Positions 27,929 to 36,498 of a DNA stretch of 64,000 nt are shown one piece after another. The stretch spans positions 85,597 through 149,596 of the forward strand of contig NZ_JAHPZX010000011.1 of the NCBI RefSeq assembly GCF_021325795.1, written 5' to 3'. A program made the translations under genes and the position numbers. The notes beneath the pieces were generated by a model. It ran no database searches. It was not told where the DNA came from and saw only the letters and a program-made list of their open reading frames with translations. The stretch is from Bordetella sp. LUAb4 (lineage in GTDB: Bacteria; Pseudomonadota; Gammaproteobacteria; Burkholderiales; Burkholderiaceae_B). Position 1 is the stretch's first letter. Every line of letters starts with the position of its first letter.

Positions 27929-28471
27929 ATGCGGCTTACCGATTACACGGACTACAGTCTGCGCGCGCTGATCTACGTGGCGGCGCACCCCGACGAACCC
28001 GTCACCATCCAGCATATTGCCGATGCCTACGGCATCCCGCGCAACCATCTGATCAAGATCGTGCAGAAGCTGGGCCAGGCGGGCTTTCTGCACACCACGC
28101 GCGGCCGGACCGGCGGCCTGCGGCTGGGCCGGGAACCCAGGGACATCAATATCGGCGAAGTGGTCAGGACCACCGAAAGCGACTTCGCCATGGTCGAGTG
28201 CTTCCATGACGACAACCGCTGCGTCATCACCCGCGCCTGTGTACTGAAGAACGTATTGCAACGCGCCCTGCGGGCCTGGTTCGAGGTACTGGATGGGGTC
28301 ACCCTGCAGGACCTGGTCGACAAACCCGCCGCGCTGAACCGGGCGTTCTCCCAAGCTTTGTCGCTGGTGGATGTCCGTGATGAATTGCGTGAGGCCGCGG
28401 CGGCAACGGCGGCCGCCAAAGGCAGCAAGCCGGCCCGCCGGGTCCGCGTGCCCCGTCAGACCGGAACTTGA
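27929..28471 (+). CDS. nsrR: Rrf2-family nitric oxide-sensing repressor
   Basis: This 180-residue Fe-S-containing repressor begins with MRLTDYTDYSLRALIYVA, the conserved NsrR N-terminus including Asp8. Its winged helix reads IQHIADAYGIPRNHLIKIVQ. The cluster ligands are Cys91, Cys98 and Cys104 (C-x6-C-x5-C). A basic C-terminal tail (KGSKPARRVRVPRQ) is present. It is divergent from hmp, its classical target, across two matching operators. Its last 16 bases overlap the convergent DUF4387 gene. NO attack on the cluster should release repression. Confidence 0.93.
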   Translation: MRLTDYTDYSLRALIYVAAHPDEPVTIQHIADAYGIPRNHLIKIVQKLGQAGFLHTTRGRTGGLRLGREPRDINIGEVVRTTESDFAMVECFHDDNRCVITRACVLKNVLQRALRAWFEVLDGVTLQDLVDKPAALNRAFSQALSLVDVRDELREAAAATAAAKGSKPARRVRVPRQTGT

Positions 28472-28794
28472 ATCCGGGTCAGCGGCACATGCTGCTGGCA
28501 GCCGTACACGTCGCGGTCCTGCAGATCGCCGGAGCTGACCGGCCGCTTGATGGTGATCTTGAAAGCACGCGCCGCGTCGAACGGTGTGCAGACCAGCACC
28601 TCGACCGGCGGTATGGCAAAGGCCCGTGCCACGTTCTCGACGTTGATCACACCGCTGTTCTTCACGTGCAGATAAGGCGCGTCCGCGTCGAACATAATGT
28701 CGAAGGTCAGGTCGAAGGGACCCGAATTCTTGCTGCGGATGACCTTGGCGTAGGCCGTCATCGGCTGGGTCTTGCTGGAGGTCGATTCAGCCAT
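28456..28794 (-). CDS. DUF4387 domain-containing protein
   Basis: This 112-residue protein is of the DUF4387 family, small partners of AtuA/DUF1446 proteins. Recognisable parts are KVIRSKNSGPFDLTFDIMFD near the start and DRDVYGCQQHVPL near the end. The start was placed at MAESTSSKT, two bases after the AtuA-like stop, which suggests coupled synthesis and a two-component enzyme. The biochemical role is not established; acyclic terpenoid or carboxylation-related catabolism is the usual genomic context. The 3' end overlaps nsrR by 16 bases. Confidence 0.85.
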   Translation of the reverse strand: MAESTSSKTQPMTAYAKVIRSKNSGPFDLTFDIMFDADAPYLHVKNSGVINVENVARAFAIPPVEVLVCTPFDAARAFKITIKRPVSSGDLQDRDVYGCQQHVPLTRIQVPV

Positions 28795-28796
28795 GA

Positions 28797-30161
28797 TCAA
28801 TTCCGGATGTTCTCGTAATGGATGGGGAAGCACTCCGTGGCATCCGCCACGGGCATCAGGTGGTAGACGGAAAAGCGGTAGGCCGGGCCGACGGGTACGC
28901 CGAAAGGCGAAAAGGGATACGCCATATTGCCCGCCGTCGTCAGGATGCCGGGATAGTCGGCGTGCTGCAGGACGCCGCGCGTGAACATGGCCACCGCGGT
29001 GGCGGTGTCCTGGTCCGGTCCCACGGCGTCGATGACCAGGCCGATTTCCTTGGGCACATGATCGAGATCCGGCTCCAGGTCGCCCATCACGCCGTTCTTG
29101 CCGTATTGGCGGAACAGCAGGCTGATGTTGTTTTCCTTCAGGCCGAAGCGTTCCTCGGCGCGCTCGCGGGCGTGCTCCAGCACGTGGTCCAGTTGATTGA
29201 TCATGACCGCATCGCGAATGCCGACCACGACGATGCTGCGGTAGCCCAATTGCTCGGCCCCTTCCAGCTTGACCCGATAATTGGCGTCATGGATGTAGCG
29301 GCTGCCGCGTACCTGCACGATGCGCGGGTTGACCTGCTCGAAGGTGGCATGGGTCAGGTCATTGATGCCGCCCGGACCCGCCTGCAGGAAAGGATCGCTG
29401 CGCTCGTACAGCGAGTGTCCGGCCACGGAAACCGTAGTGCAGCGGCTGTCCGGATTGCCGGGCTCCACTTCGAAGTGATCTTCGCGCACGCGCCCTATCA
29501 TGGGTTCGCCCAGGTCGTAAGGCACTGCCGACAGGCCCGCGCATTCCAGGATCTTGCCGCAATGCAGCGACAGGCCCGGATCGAAACCCCGCAGCACCGG
29601 CATGGCCGCGAAGACCGCATCGTCGCAGGCACGGCCGGCGATGATCACTTCGGCCCCCGCCTCCAGCGCGCGCATGAAGGGCTCCATGCCCATCTGCGCC
29701 ACGATGGGGCCGGCGGCGTCGACCATCCGCGCGGTCAGGCCGCTGTCCGGCCCCAGCCCTTCCAGCGGGCCGTGGGTGGCGATTTTTTCCTTCAGGTACT
29801 TCTTGTCGATCTCGGCGCTGATGATGGCCAGCTTGAACGACAGCTTCTGTTCCGCCGCCACCTCGCGCACCATGCGGATCATCAGCTCCAAGGTGGCATT
29901 CGAGCCGTTGGTGATGGCTGAACCAATCAGCAGCGGAATCTTGGCGGCGCGCGCGGCCGCCAGCATCACTGCCAGGTCGCGCCGATAGGCCGACAGCGGC
30001 AGGAAGGCCTTGTCCGCGCCGTGATAATACGGACCCATGTCGGTGGATCCCGCGTCCTGCCCGATGAAGTCGGGGTTGGCTTGCATGGCGCGCTTGAAGG
30101 ACGCCAGGTTATAGCCGCTGCCCATCGAGCCCGATGGCGCCACGCCGGTTACTTGTTTCAT
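28797..30161 (-). CDS. AtuA-like protein (acyclic terpene utilisation N-terminal domain, DUF1446)
   Basis: This 454-residue protein is related to AtuA of citronellol/geraniol catabolism, whose exact reaction is unknown. Conserved features are the DFIGQDAGSTDMGPYY motif near the start, MEPFMRALEAGAEVIIAGRA and the Cys in HCGKILECAG. The segment is complete from MKQVTGVAPSGSMGSGYN. It is translated just before its DUF4387 partner and follows a Bug-type binding protein gene by 133 bases, so the three likely form one catabolic unit under the LysR upstream. No atuC/F carboxylase genes are present, so terpene degradation itself is doubtful. Confidence 0.88.
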   Translation of the reverse strand: MKQVTGVAPSGSMGSGYNLASFKRAMQANPDFIGQDAGSTDMGPYYHGADKAFLPLSAYRRDLAVMLAAARAAKIPLLIGSAITNGSNATLELMIRMVREVAAEQKLSFKLAIISAEIDKKYLKEKIATHGPLEGLGPDSGLTARMVDAAGPIVAQMGMEPFMRALEAGAEVIIAGRACDDAVFAAMPVLRGFDPGLSLHCGKILECAGLSAVPYDLGEPMIGRVREDHFEVEPGNPDSRCTTVSVAGHSLYERSDPFLQAGPGGINDLTHATFEQVNPRIVQVRGSRYIHDANYRVKLEGAEQLGYRSIVVVGIRDAVMINQLDHVLEHARERAEERFGLKENNISLLFRQYGKNGVMGDLEPDLDHVPKEIGLVIDAVGPDQDTATAVAMFTRGVLQHADYPGILTTAGNMAYPFSPFGVPVGPAYRFSVYHLMPVADATECFPIHYENIRN

Positions 30162-30294
30162 CTTCCGTCCTGCCTGAGGTGAGTTCGTCTTGCTGAAAAT
30201 GCTTGCTGGATGTGCTTGCTGGAATACTTTGCTGGCGCCGGTGTCCGTCCTTGGCAGCGGCCGCGACGGGTGCCGTGGCGCCTGCCTGAACGTG

Positions 30295-31326
30295 CTACTT
30301 GGAACTCGAGGCCAGGTTGACCGTCTTGGCCAGGTCGGCCCAGCGGTGCGCGTCAGCGGCCATCATGGCCTGGAACGACGCCACGGAACCGCCCTTGATC
30401 TCCATGTTGTTATCGGCCATGAGCTTCTTGAAATCCCCGTTCGCCATCACGCCATCGACCAGGCTGGCCAGCTTCTGCACCCGGTCGGCCGGCGTGCCCT
30501 TGGGTGCCATCAGGCCTATCCATACCGACGCCTGGACGTCGGGGTAACCCAGTTCCGCGAAGGTCGGCACGTCGGGCAAGCTGGACAGCCGCTGCTTGGC
30601 GGCCACCGCCAGCGGGCGCACCATGCCGGATTGCGTCAGCGGCTTGGCCGACCCCACGAAGGTGAACATCAGCGGCACCTGGCCACCGGCCAGGTCCTGC
30701 AAGGCCGGCGCGGCACCGCGATACGGCACGTGGGTGAAATGCGTATCCATCTTCTGCGCCAGCAGTTCCAGAGCCAGGTGGGAAATGCTGCCCGTGCCGG
30801 TGGAGGCGAACTGCAGCGACCCACTACCTTGGCCTTGACCTTGGCCTTCCTTCACGGCCTTCGCCACATCGGCGAACGTCTTGTACGGCGACTTGGCGCT
30901 GGCGTAGAGCACGGCCGTCTGGTCCACCAGATGCACGATGGGCACCAGGTCGGTCTGGGGGTTGTAGGACATATCCTTGTAGACCAGCGGCGCGATGGTG
31001 ACCTGGCCGTTGCTGGCCAGCAGCAGGGTATTGCCATCAGCCGGGGCCTTGGCCACTTTGTTGGCACCGATCAGGCCGCCGGCGCCGCCGACGTTCTCGA
31101 TGATCATGGTCTGGCCGGAGGCTTTCTCGAACATCTGTGCGAGAGGCCGGCCCACGGCGTCCAGCGAACCGCCGGCGGGATAAGGCGTGATCAGCGTGAT
31201 CGGCCGGTCGGGGAAGGTCCCCGCGGCCAGGGACGGCGCGGGCGCCGCCACCAGCGCCGTGGCGATGGCCGCGACCGTGGAGGCGGCAGCCAGCCGCCGG
31301 CGGATGTGCGTGTATGCGAGCTTCAT
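30295..31326 (-). CDS. Bug-family tripartite tricarboxylate transporter substrate-binding protein
   Basis: This 343-residue periplasmic binding protein is of the TctC/Bug family, expanded in Bordetella. A Sec signal is cleaved near SLAAG. The family motif PITLITPYPAGGSLDAVGRP follows at once, then IIENVGGAGGLIGANKVAKA and FTHVPYRGAAPALQDLAGGQ. These proteins bind carboxylates or related small molecules. No TctA/TctB membrane genes are nearby, so the transporter is elsewhere or the protein acts as a sensor. The residues EGQGQGQGSGS form a short Gly/Gln insertion. It is the first gene of the Bug-AtuA-DUF4387 unit. Confidence 0.94.
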   Translation of the reverse strand: MKLAYTHIRRRLAAASTVAAIATALVAAPAPSLAAGTFPDRPITLITPYPAGGSLDAVGRPLAQMFEKASGQTMIIENVGGAGGLIGANKVAKAPADGNTLLLASNGQVTIAPLVYKDMSYNPQTDLVPIVHLVDQTAVLYASAKSPYKTFADVAKAVKEGQGQGQGSGSLQFASTGTGSISHLALELLAQKMDTHFTHVPYRGAAPALQDLAGGQVPLMFTFVGSAKPLTQSGMVRPLAVAAKQRLSSLPDVPTFAELGYPDVQASVWIGLMAPKGTPADRVQKLASLVDGVMANGDFKKLMADNNMEIKGGSVASFQAMMAADAHRWADLAKTVNLASSSK

Positions 31327-31397
31327 TACCTGACCCCTTGTCTGATTGCGGGCGCCTCTGCGGGCATCCCGTCCGTCCTTGTCTGACGGCTGTAAAA

Positions 31398-31403
31398 ATT
31401 CTA
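31398..31403 (-). promoter_or_regulatory. Candidate -10 element of the Bug-AtuA-DUF4387 operon
   Basis: TAGAAT on the minus strand, 72 bases upstream of the Bug start, with no good -35. This is the pattern expected for an activator-dependent LTTR promoter. The inverted repeat at 31433-31451 would be centred near -51 of the predicted start. Confidence 0.4.
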
Positions 31404-31432
31404 GGGAGAGGCTGCGGGAAAGTCGTATTCCG

Positions 31433-31451
31433 TTATGGAAAAAGTCCATAA
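31433..31451. promoter_or_regulatory. Perfect inverted repeat, candidate LysR binding site
   Basis: TTATGGA-AAAAG-TCCATAA is a perfect 7-5-7 repeat, followed by a third GTTATG half-site at 31457-31462. Its place upstream of the Bug promoter and downstream of a LysR gene fits activation of the operon by that LysR. Confidence 0.55.
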
Positions 31452-31552
31452 CATGACGTTATGAAGCGCGAAAACACGGGCTCTACGGGAAGGTAGGAGG
31501 CGACTACGGGTTTACGCTCAGGCGCGGGCAATTCCCTTGCGTTTGGCCCCTT

Positions 31553-31590
31553 GGCACGAAGCATCGAGCCCTTCGGTTGAGCTTCGTGCC
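31553..31590 (-). terminator. Stem-loop after the lysR gene
   Basis: GGCACGAAGC (31553-31562) pairs perfectly with GCTTCGTGCC (31581-31590), 67-104 bases past the lysR stop. No U-tract. It probably insulates lysR from the Bug operon. Confidence 0.5.
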
Positions 31591-31656
31591 CTGCCATCCT
31601 CCTGATCACGTACTAACGCGGCGCTTTCGGGGTCAGCACCCCTGCTCCACGTCGAT

Positions 31657-32553
31657 TCAGACCGGGACCAGCAACGGGTGCCGCAACGCCTGCACTTCGT
31701 CGACGAAGGCTTGCACCATGGCGGACAGCGGCTCGTGGCGCGGATAGCCGATGCGCACTTGCAGGTCGATGGTAGGCGTCAGCTCACGCACATGCAGGTC
31801 CGGCCACGCGCCGCCCATCTGCGCCAGCTCGTCGACCAGCGCGATCCCCAGGCCCTGATGCACCATGGCGCAAGCCACGTGAGTCTGCATCACCTCGGCC
31901 ACCCACCGCGGCGCGATGCGGGCGCCGTCGTACAGACGGCCGATGGCATGCGCCAAAGGCGTCTCGGCGCCGTAGCCGATGATGCGTTCGTTTTTCAGGT
32001 CGGTGACGCGCAGGCGCTTGCGGTCGGCCAGCTTGTGCTCCGGCGGCAGTACCGCCACCACCCGGTTACGGAACAGCTTGTGCACCTGGATGCGGGGATG
32101 CTGCACCGGCACCATGGCGACCAGCACATCGGCACGCTGGGTCAGCACCGAATCGATCAGGGTATCCGCCAGCATGCCTTCCAGCGTCACCTGCACGTCG
32201 GGGAAACGCTGCGAGAATTTCGCGATGGCCATGGGCATCAGGGCATAAGCCAGGCTGGGGCTGCAGGCCACGCGCAGCACGCCGCCGGTCTGGTTGGCCA
32301 TGTCGCTGGCCAGGCCGTTGATGCGCTGCACGCCTTGGTATAGCACCTCGACCTCGTTGAACAGCTTGTGGGCTTCCGGGGTGGGATGAAGACGGCCGCG
32401 CAGCCGTTGGAACAGGACAAAGCCCAGCCGCGATTCGGTGTAGGAAATCAGCCGGCTGACGGCCGGTTGCGAAACATGCAGCAGTTGCGCGGCGCCGCTG
32501 ACCGAGCCGGCCAGCATCACTGCGCGAAACACTTCGATCTGACGCAAATTCAT
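31657..32553 (-). CDS. LysR-family transcriptional regulator
   Basis: This 298-residue LTTR starts with MNLRQIEVFRAVMLAGSVSG, and the recognition helix region is LLHVSQPAVSRLISYTESRL. The effector domain starts near residue 92 (LRVACSPSLAYALMPMAIAK). It lies upstream of, and in the same direction as, the Bug-AtuA-DUF4387 genes, with a 330-base gap containing an inverted repeat. It is the likely activator of that operon. The effector is unknown. Confidence 0.9.
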   Translation of the reverse strand: MNLRQIEVFRAVMLAGSVSGAAQLLHVSQPAVSRLISYTESRLGFVLFQRLRGRLHPTPEAHKLFNEVEVLYQGVQRINGLASDMANQTGGVLRVACSPSLAYALMPMAIAKFSQRFPDVQVTLEGMLADTLIDSVLTQRADVLVAMVPVQHPRIQVHKLFRNRVVAVLPPEHKLADRKRLRVTDLKNERIIGYGAETPLAHAIGRLYDGARIAPRWVAEVMQTHVACAMVHQGLGIALVDELAQMGGAWPDLHVRELTPTIDLQVRIGYPRHEPLSAMVQAFVDEVQALRHPLLVPV

Positions 32554-32785
32554 CGTGATCCCACGGCGCCCTGTTCCCGTGCGCCCCCCTGCGCCGGCCC
32601 TCCGTCCGGCCGGTCCGACATGCCGGTACCGTCCGGCCGGGTGAGTTCACCATGAAGATGCAAGGCTGTCACTACTGGGATTCCCGGGAAGACGCGCCAG
32701 CAAGGGGTCGCGATAGCCGCTCCAGATCAGCCTGATGAGACAGCGGATTCCGCGCAAGGCCGCCCACGAATCCGTCGGCTCCGTT

Positions 32786-34956
32786 TCAAAAGAGCGGAAA
32801 CCAGACATCACCGGCAACGGGCGCCAGCGGCTTCGGAGTCTTGTGGACCACTTCGAACTTCTGGCGATCCGTAGATGCTTCCTGTCTACGCAACGTAACA
32901 GCATCTACATCGACCCTATCAAAGCCGAGATCGCGGACGCGGATGTCGCCACCCACGAAAAACGTTCGTCCCCATGCAAAACCGCCAGGTGCGTATTCAT
33001 GAAAGTAAGGGACCCGAAACCAGGCACGGCTGTCATGCACGTAATCATCCATCAGACGAACAGCGGCAGGAGGAAGCGCTTGAACCGCTTCGTCGGATGT
33101 ATGTGCGAGCAGGAACGCGAGCATCTGGTCCCGAGGCTCCAGCACGAAATCCAGTGCCGGCTCGACCAATACACCTGCCAGCGTGATCGCTGCTTTGGAC
33201 GCAAATATGCCAACAGGAGACGGAATTCCTCGGCCGCCTCCACGATATCAGTCTGATCGTTGATTGTGACGTCCGTCGTTCCTTCCCCTGGACGGCTTTT
33301 CCGGCCCGCGGCAAGGTCGAGGATTTCCTTGTCTTTCACCTCGATCTGCTTGTCGATTTCGTTAGCCTGCTGGAGACACTGCAGGTTGCTCAGGAAATCT
33401 ATATCGAGTTCAGCCTTTTTCCTTTCCAGCTCGATCTTTTCGCGCTTCAGTTGGTCGAGCGGGGACGACGAAACGGGCTCGCTCGCGATCAGCGCTTCCA
33501 GTCCGAACGGCGTGAGCGCATCCTCGGTTGCGTAGCGGAAAAAGTCCTGCGATGTCACGTGGGTTTGGAAATTCGCGATGTCGGCGCGCAGCGTGCGCCA
33601 TGCGAGCAACTGTCCCATGCCGATACGGAGAGCGGTTTCGAGGCTATCGAGCGGCTTTTGATTGACGGTGGCGAGCCATTCGTTGAAGGCACGGATAACC
33701 GTGGGCGATATGACGAAATCCTGTTCGACGATTTTCGAAACCGGCGTATTTCCACCTATCAAGGGAAGAGGCACACCCGCCTTCAAAGCCTGGATATACA
33801 TGTCGTTCAAGGTAATCTGGCTGAGCTTGCTGCCCTCGCCTTCTCTCGATTTTCCTTGCTCGCCCATCCTGTAGCCACCGCCGACATCCGAATGCACACC
33901 GGGGTAGGCAACCTCGATCCGGTACCTTTCATCGAGCGGATAGCCGTTACCCTCTCGAATGGAATCCAGCGGAAAGCTCATCCTCTGTTCGTGAATGGAA
34001 AAAAACTGCACGCACTTCCTCACCTGCTGGGGCACGTTGAGCGCGCCCCCCGCCGTCCATGCCCAGTGACCGTCGAACCCTTCCAGATCAACAGCTGCCG
34101 TGGCGCTGTCAGGGACCCCGACTGACGCGACGGTGTCGAACAATCCCAGGAAATTGACCTCGTAGGGAATTTCACCGGCGATCAGCCCGCCAGGCGCCCA
34201 TTTATTTATAAGGCGATTGACGAAGACCCGCGCACTGGCTGCGCCGCGCGAGAAACCGAAAACGTTTACCCAGATTTTTTTGATCGCGAGATTGAGCCGG
34301 CCTCCGGGACTGCTGTTGATCCTTTGCTGATGACCCAGCTCCCGATGGACGTTGTCCAAAGCTTTCTGCAATGCGTGATGGCTGGCGGACTGGATGCCTC
34401 TCGTGGCTAGATAGACGCTGCGGCCGAGGTTCGGGTTGGCCAAACTAACCGTCGTTGTGACTTCGTCAACGCCTTCCGTCGACACATCAACGTCGGCGTC
34501 CATGAGCGAGCAGAAGCCACGAGCGTCAGAAGGATCCAGCAGAATGCGGCCGGTCATTGCAATATGCAGCGCATTCGCCAGGCGGGTGTAGCCCCAGGCG
34601 ACGCGCATGCCGAAGCCATTTGCCAGGGCCTTGCCCGATGTCGTGAATTCGTCCTCGCCTATCTCGTGGAATGGGGTGCCAACGCCGGGTATGTACGATG
34701 AGAATATACCCAAGTCCGGGGTGTCGGGGCACGCTCGGTACAGTCGTGCGACATTTGAATGGGTGGGCGTTTCTTTGTTTCTCGTGTCCCAATCCAGATT
34801 GTTATTCGTGCCATCGAAAAACAGGTTGACATGCAATGTCTGGGGACAACCGGCACCCACATCAGATACCGAGCACTGTCCCAGGCATTTGGCATGTTTG
34901 GCTTCAGACAGACGGTGCTCCTCGTTGAAGGGTTCCGGCCAGCGAATTACTCTCAT
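32786..34956 (-). pseudogene. Type VI lipase effector of the Tle/DUF2235 family, frameshifted
   Basis: This alpha/beta-hydrolase phospholipase effector has the FFDGTNNN motif near residue 46, nucleophile Ser236 in GFSRGAASARVF, Asp274 in FLGLFDTVASVG and His355 in GVHSDVGGGYR. A long coiled coil occupies about 510-560. The frame stops at 33052 with a Cys/Trp/Ser-rich nonsense tail. The true C-terminus continues in the -1 frame to 32786: PSPVGIFASKAAITLAG, then LVEPALDFVLEPRDQ and DVWFPLF. The switch maps to GGAATTCC at 33222-33229, where one missing A would restore EEIPSPVG. The restored length is about 723 residues. It follows the DUF3304 gene by 11 bases; no VgrG or other T6SS gene is nearby. 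A sequencing error is possible. Confidence 0.85.
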
Positions 34957-34967
34957 GGCAGCTCCGC

Positions 34968-35513
34968 CTACTTTTTGATTACTTGGGTATCTAAGACGCC
35001 CTGGACGATGTAGGGGTCGTCGTCTGCAGGCCTGACGGGCATGGTGGGTTGGTCCTGAATCTCAATACGAATGCGATCGCCTGGTAGAAAATGCACCCAA
35101 AATCCATAGGCCTTTTGACCATATGGCGGCACTTCAGCTAATGCGGTAAGCGTTTGATCACCACTCCTGTCGTCATCATAGGGATGAGTGTCCCGCCGCC
35201 ACGTGATGATTTGCTTTTGGCCCGGACGCCATCGGACGGGAATCCCGATACAGCACATAGACTTAGCGCCACCCGAGCGTTCGAAACCGGGTTCCTTGGG
35301 AAAAACATTCGGCCCGCCGGCCCCGAAATCCTCTCCTTCATTGGTGATCCAAAAACCGTCGATGTAAGCGTCGGTGTAGTTGTACCCACCGACATCGGCC
35401 GGATAGCTTTTCGGTTCAGGAGGATCCCAGCATCCAGTCAACGTCAATAGCGTCGCCGCTAAGAAGCAGCTCAAGGCTCGACGTCGTAGAACAGGATTCA
35501 TCAAGAGTCTCAT
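34968..35513 (-). CDS. DUF3304 lipoprotein, probable immunity protein to the adjacent lipase effector
   Basis: This exported lipoprotein of about 181 residues has an n-region rich in Arg, a hydrophobic core and the lipobox LTGC followed by WDPPEPK. The mature part has the DUF3304 features GGYNYTDAYIDGFWI, CCIGIPVRWRPGQK and DPYIVQGVL. DUF3304 proteins are commonly encoded beside Tle lipases and are thought to neutralise them in the periplasm. Two starts are possible (35513 or 35501). The gene precedes the effector by 11 bases on the same strand. Its intact frame beside a broken effector fits an immunity gene kept after the toxin decayed. Confidence 0.8.
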   Translation of the reverse strand: MRLLMNPVLRRRALSCFLAATLLTLTGCWDPPEPKSYPADVGGYNYTDAYIDGFWITNEGEDFGAGGPNVFPKEPGFERSGGAKSMCCIGIPVRWRPGQKQIITWRRDTHPYDDDRSGDQTLTALAEVPPYGQKAYGFWVHFLPGDRIRIEIQDQPTMPVRPADDDPYIVQGVLDTQVIKK

Positions 35514-35814
35514 TAAGGTGAAAATACGTCGCACATGCGACTTCAATCTTCGGAAAGAAGTTTCCACGGCAACACTGTGAGTCGATATAGGAAAATTCCG
35601 CAATGCGTGAGCGCACGCCTTCTGCGCCGTGACCGGGGTGCACCCATCAAGAAAATGTTAAGACTCCGCCCCCTGCCGCCCCCGCGCAACATCTCTTGTC
35701 CGTGATGGCGAGGGACTTTTTTCTGCATGATTGGGGACCGCGCGCAAACAACATTTATCCAACACGTAAAATGGCAGGAATTCGTGCAAGTGATTCTTAT
35801 TCATTCTCGTGACC
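35514..35814. other. Divergent intergenic region, DUF3304 / response regulator
   Basis: These 301 bases hold no supported gene. They include a small inverted repeat GTCGCA-CA-TGCGAC at 35528-35541 close to the immunity gene, an AT-rich stretch before the response regulator, and a Fur-like element at 35790-35808. Confidence 0.5.
35790..35808. promoter_or_regulatory. Fur-box-like element upstream of the response regulator
   Basis: Read on the minus strand, GAGAATGAATAAGAATCAC matches the 19-base Fur consensus at about 11 positions, including the GA-AATGA core. It directly precedes the two-component operon, so iron-linked control is possible. The match is moderate only. Confidence 0.35.
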
Positions 35815-36498
35815 ATGCGCATCCTGATCATCGAAGACGACCCCGACATCCTGGGCAATATCGCCCATCACCTGGAGGCGCGCGGTTATATCGTCGACTG
35901 CGCGAGCGACGGGCTGCGAGGCTACGGGTTGGCTGAGCAGGACAACTTCGACCTGATCGTGCTGGACCTGATGCTGCCGCGCCTGGACGGCTACGAGCTG
36001 TGCCGCAAGCTGCGCAAGGAAGCCGGCCTGGACACGCCCATCATCATCGTGACGGCGCGCGACACGCTGGATGACCGTCTGCACGGTTTCGACGTGGGCG
36101 CCGACGACTATCTGGTCAAACCCTTCGCGCTGGCGGAACTGTCGGCGCGCATCAAGGCCTTGCTGCACCGCGCGCGCGGCGGCACGCAGCACCGCATACT
36201 GCGCGTAGGCGACCTGGAGCTGGACCTGGACACGCGCCGCCTGAGCCGTGCCGGCCAGCTTCTGCGCCTACCGCCGGCGCCTTTGCAATTGCTGACCATG
36301 CTGATGCGCGCCAGCCCGGCAGTCGTACACCGGTCACGTCTGGAGGAAGCGCTGTGGCGCGACTCGCCGCCGGACAGCGACAGCCTGCGCACGCATATCC
36401 ACCAGATTCGCCAGACCATCGACAAGCCCTACCCCGAAGCCTTGCTGCACACCGTCCATGGCATCGGCTATCAAATGCGGGGCGGAGATGGCGGCTGA
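35815..36498 (+). CDS. OmpR-family response regulator
   Basis: This 227-residue regulator has a receiver domain (1-115) with phospho-acceptor Asp51 in FDLIVLDLMLPRLDGYEL, the acidic pair in IIEDD and the conserved Lys in DDYLVKPFALAEL. The winged-helix DNA-binding domain occupies about 130-222, with HIHQIRQTIDKPYPEALLHT and GIGYQM. ATG at 35815 is preferred; a GTG two codons upstream is an alternative. It overlaps the histidine kinase gene by 11 bases. Regulators of this QseB/TctD-like branch control outer-membrane or transport genes; the target is unknown. Confidence 0.92.
   Translation: MRILIIEDDPDILGNIAHHLEARGYIVDCASDGLRGYGLAEQDNFDLIVLDLMLPRLDGYELCRKLRKEAGLDTPIIIVTARDTLDDRLHGFDVGADDYLVKPFALAELSARIKALLHRARGGTQHRILRVGDLELDLDTRRLSRAGQLLRLPPAPLQLLTMLMRASPAVVHRSRLEEALWRDSPPDSDSLRTHIHQIRQTIDKPYPEALLHTVHGIGYQMRGGDGG

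Larger units (their letters stand above)
31327..31656. other. Intergenic region between lysR 3' end and Bug gene
   Basis: These 330 bases hold no gene. Going in transcription order on the minus strand they contain a stem-loop (31553-31590) after lysR, then an LTTR-type inverted repeat (31433-31451) and a -10-like TAGAAT (plus-strand 31398-31403) before the Bug gene. Confidence 0.6.

Noticed and set aside
32786..33169. A separate 127-residue gene after the lipase
   Set aside because: Its sequence continues the lipase fold in another frame (SKAAITLAG, then LVEPALDFVLEPRDQ), so it is the displaced C-terminus, not an independent gene.
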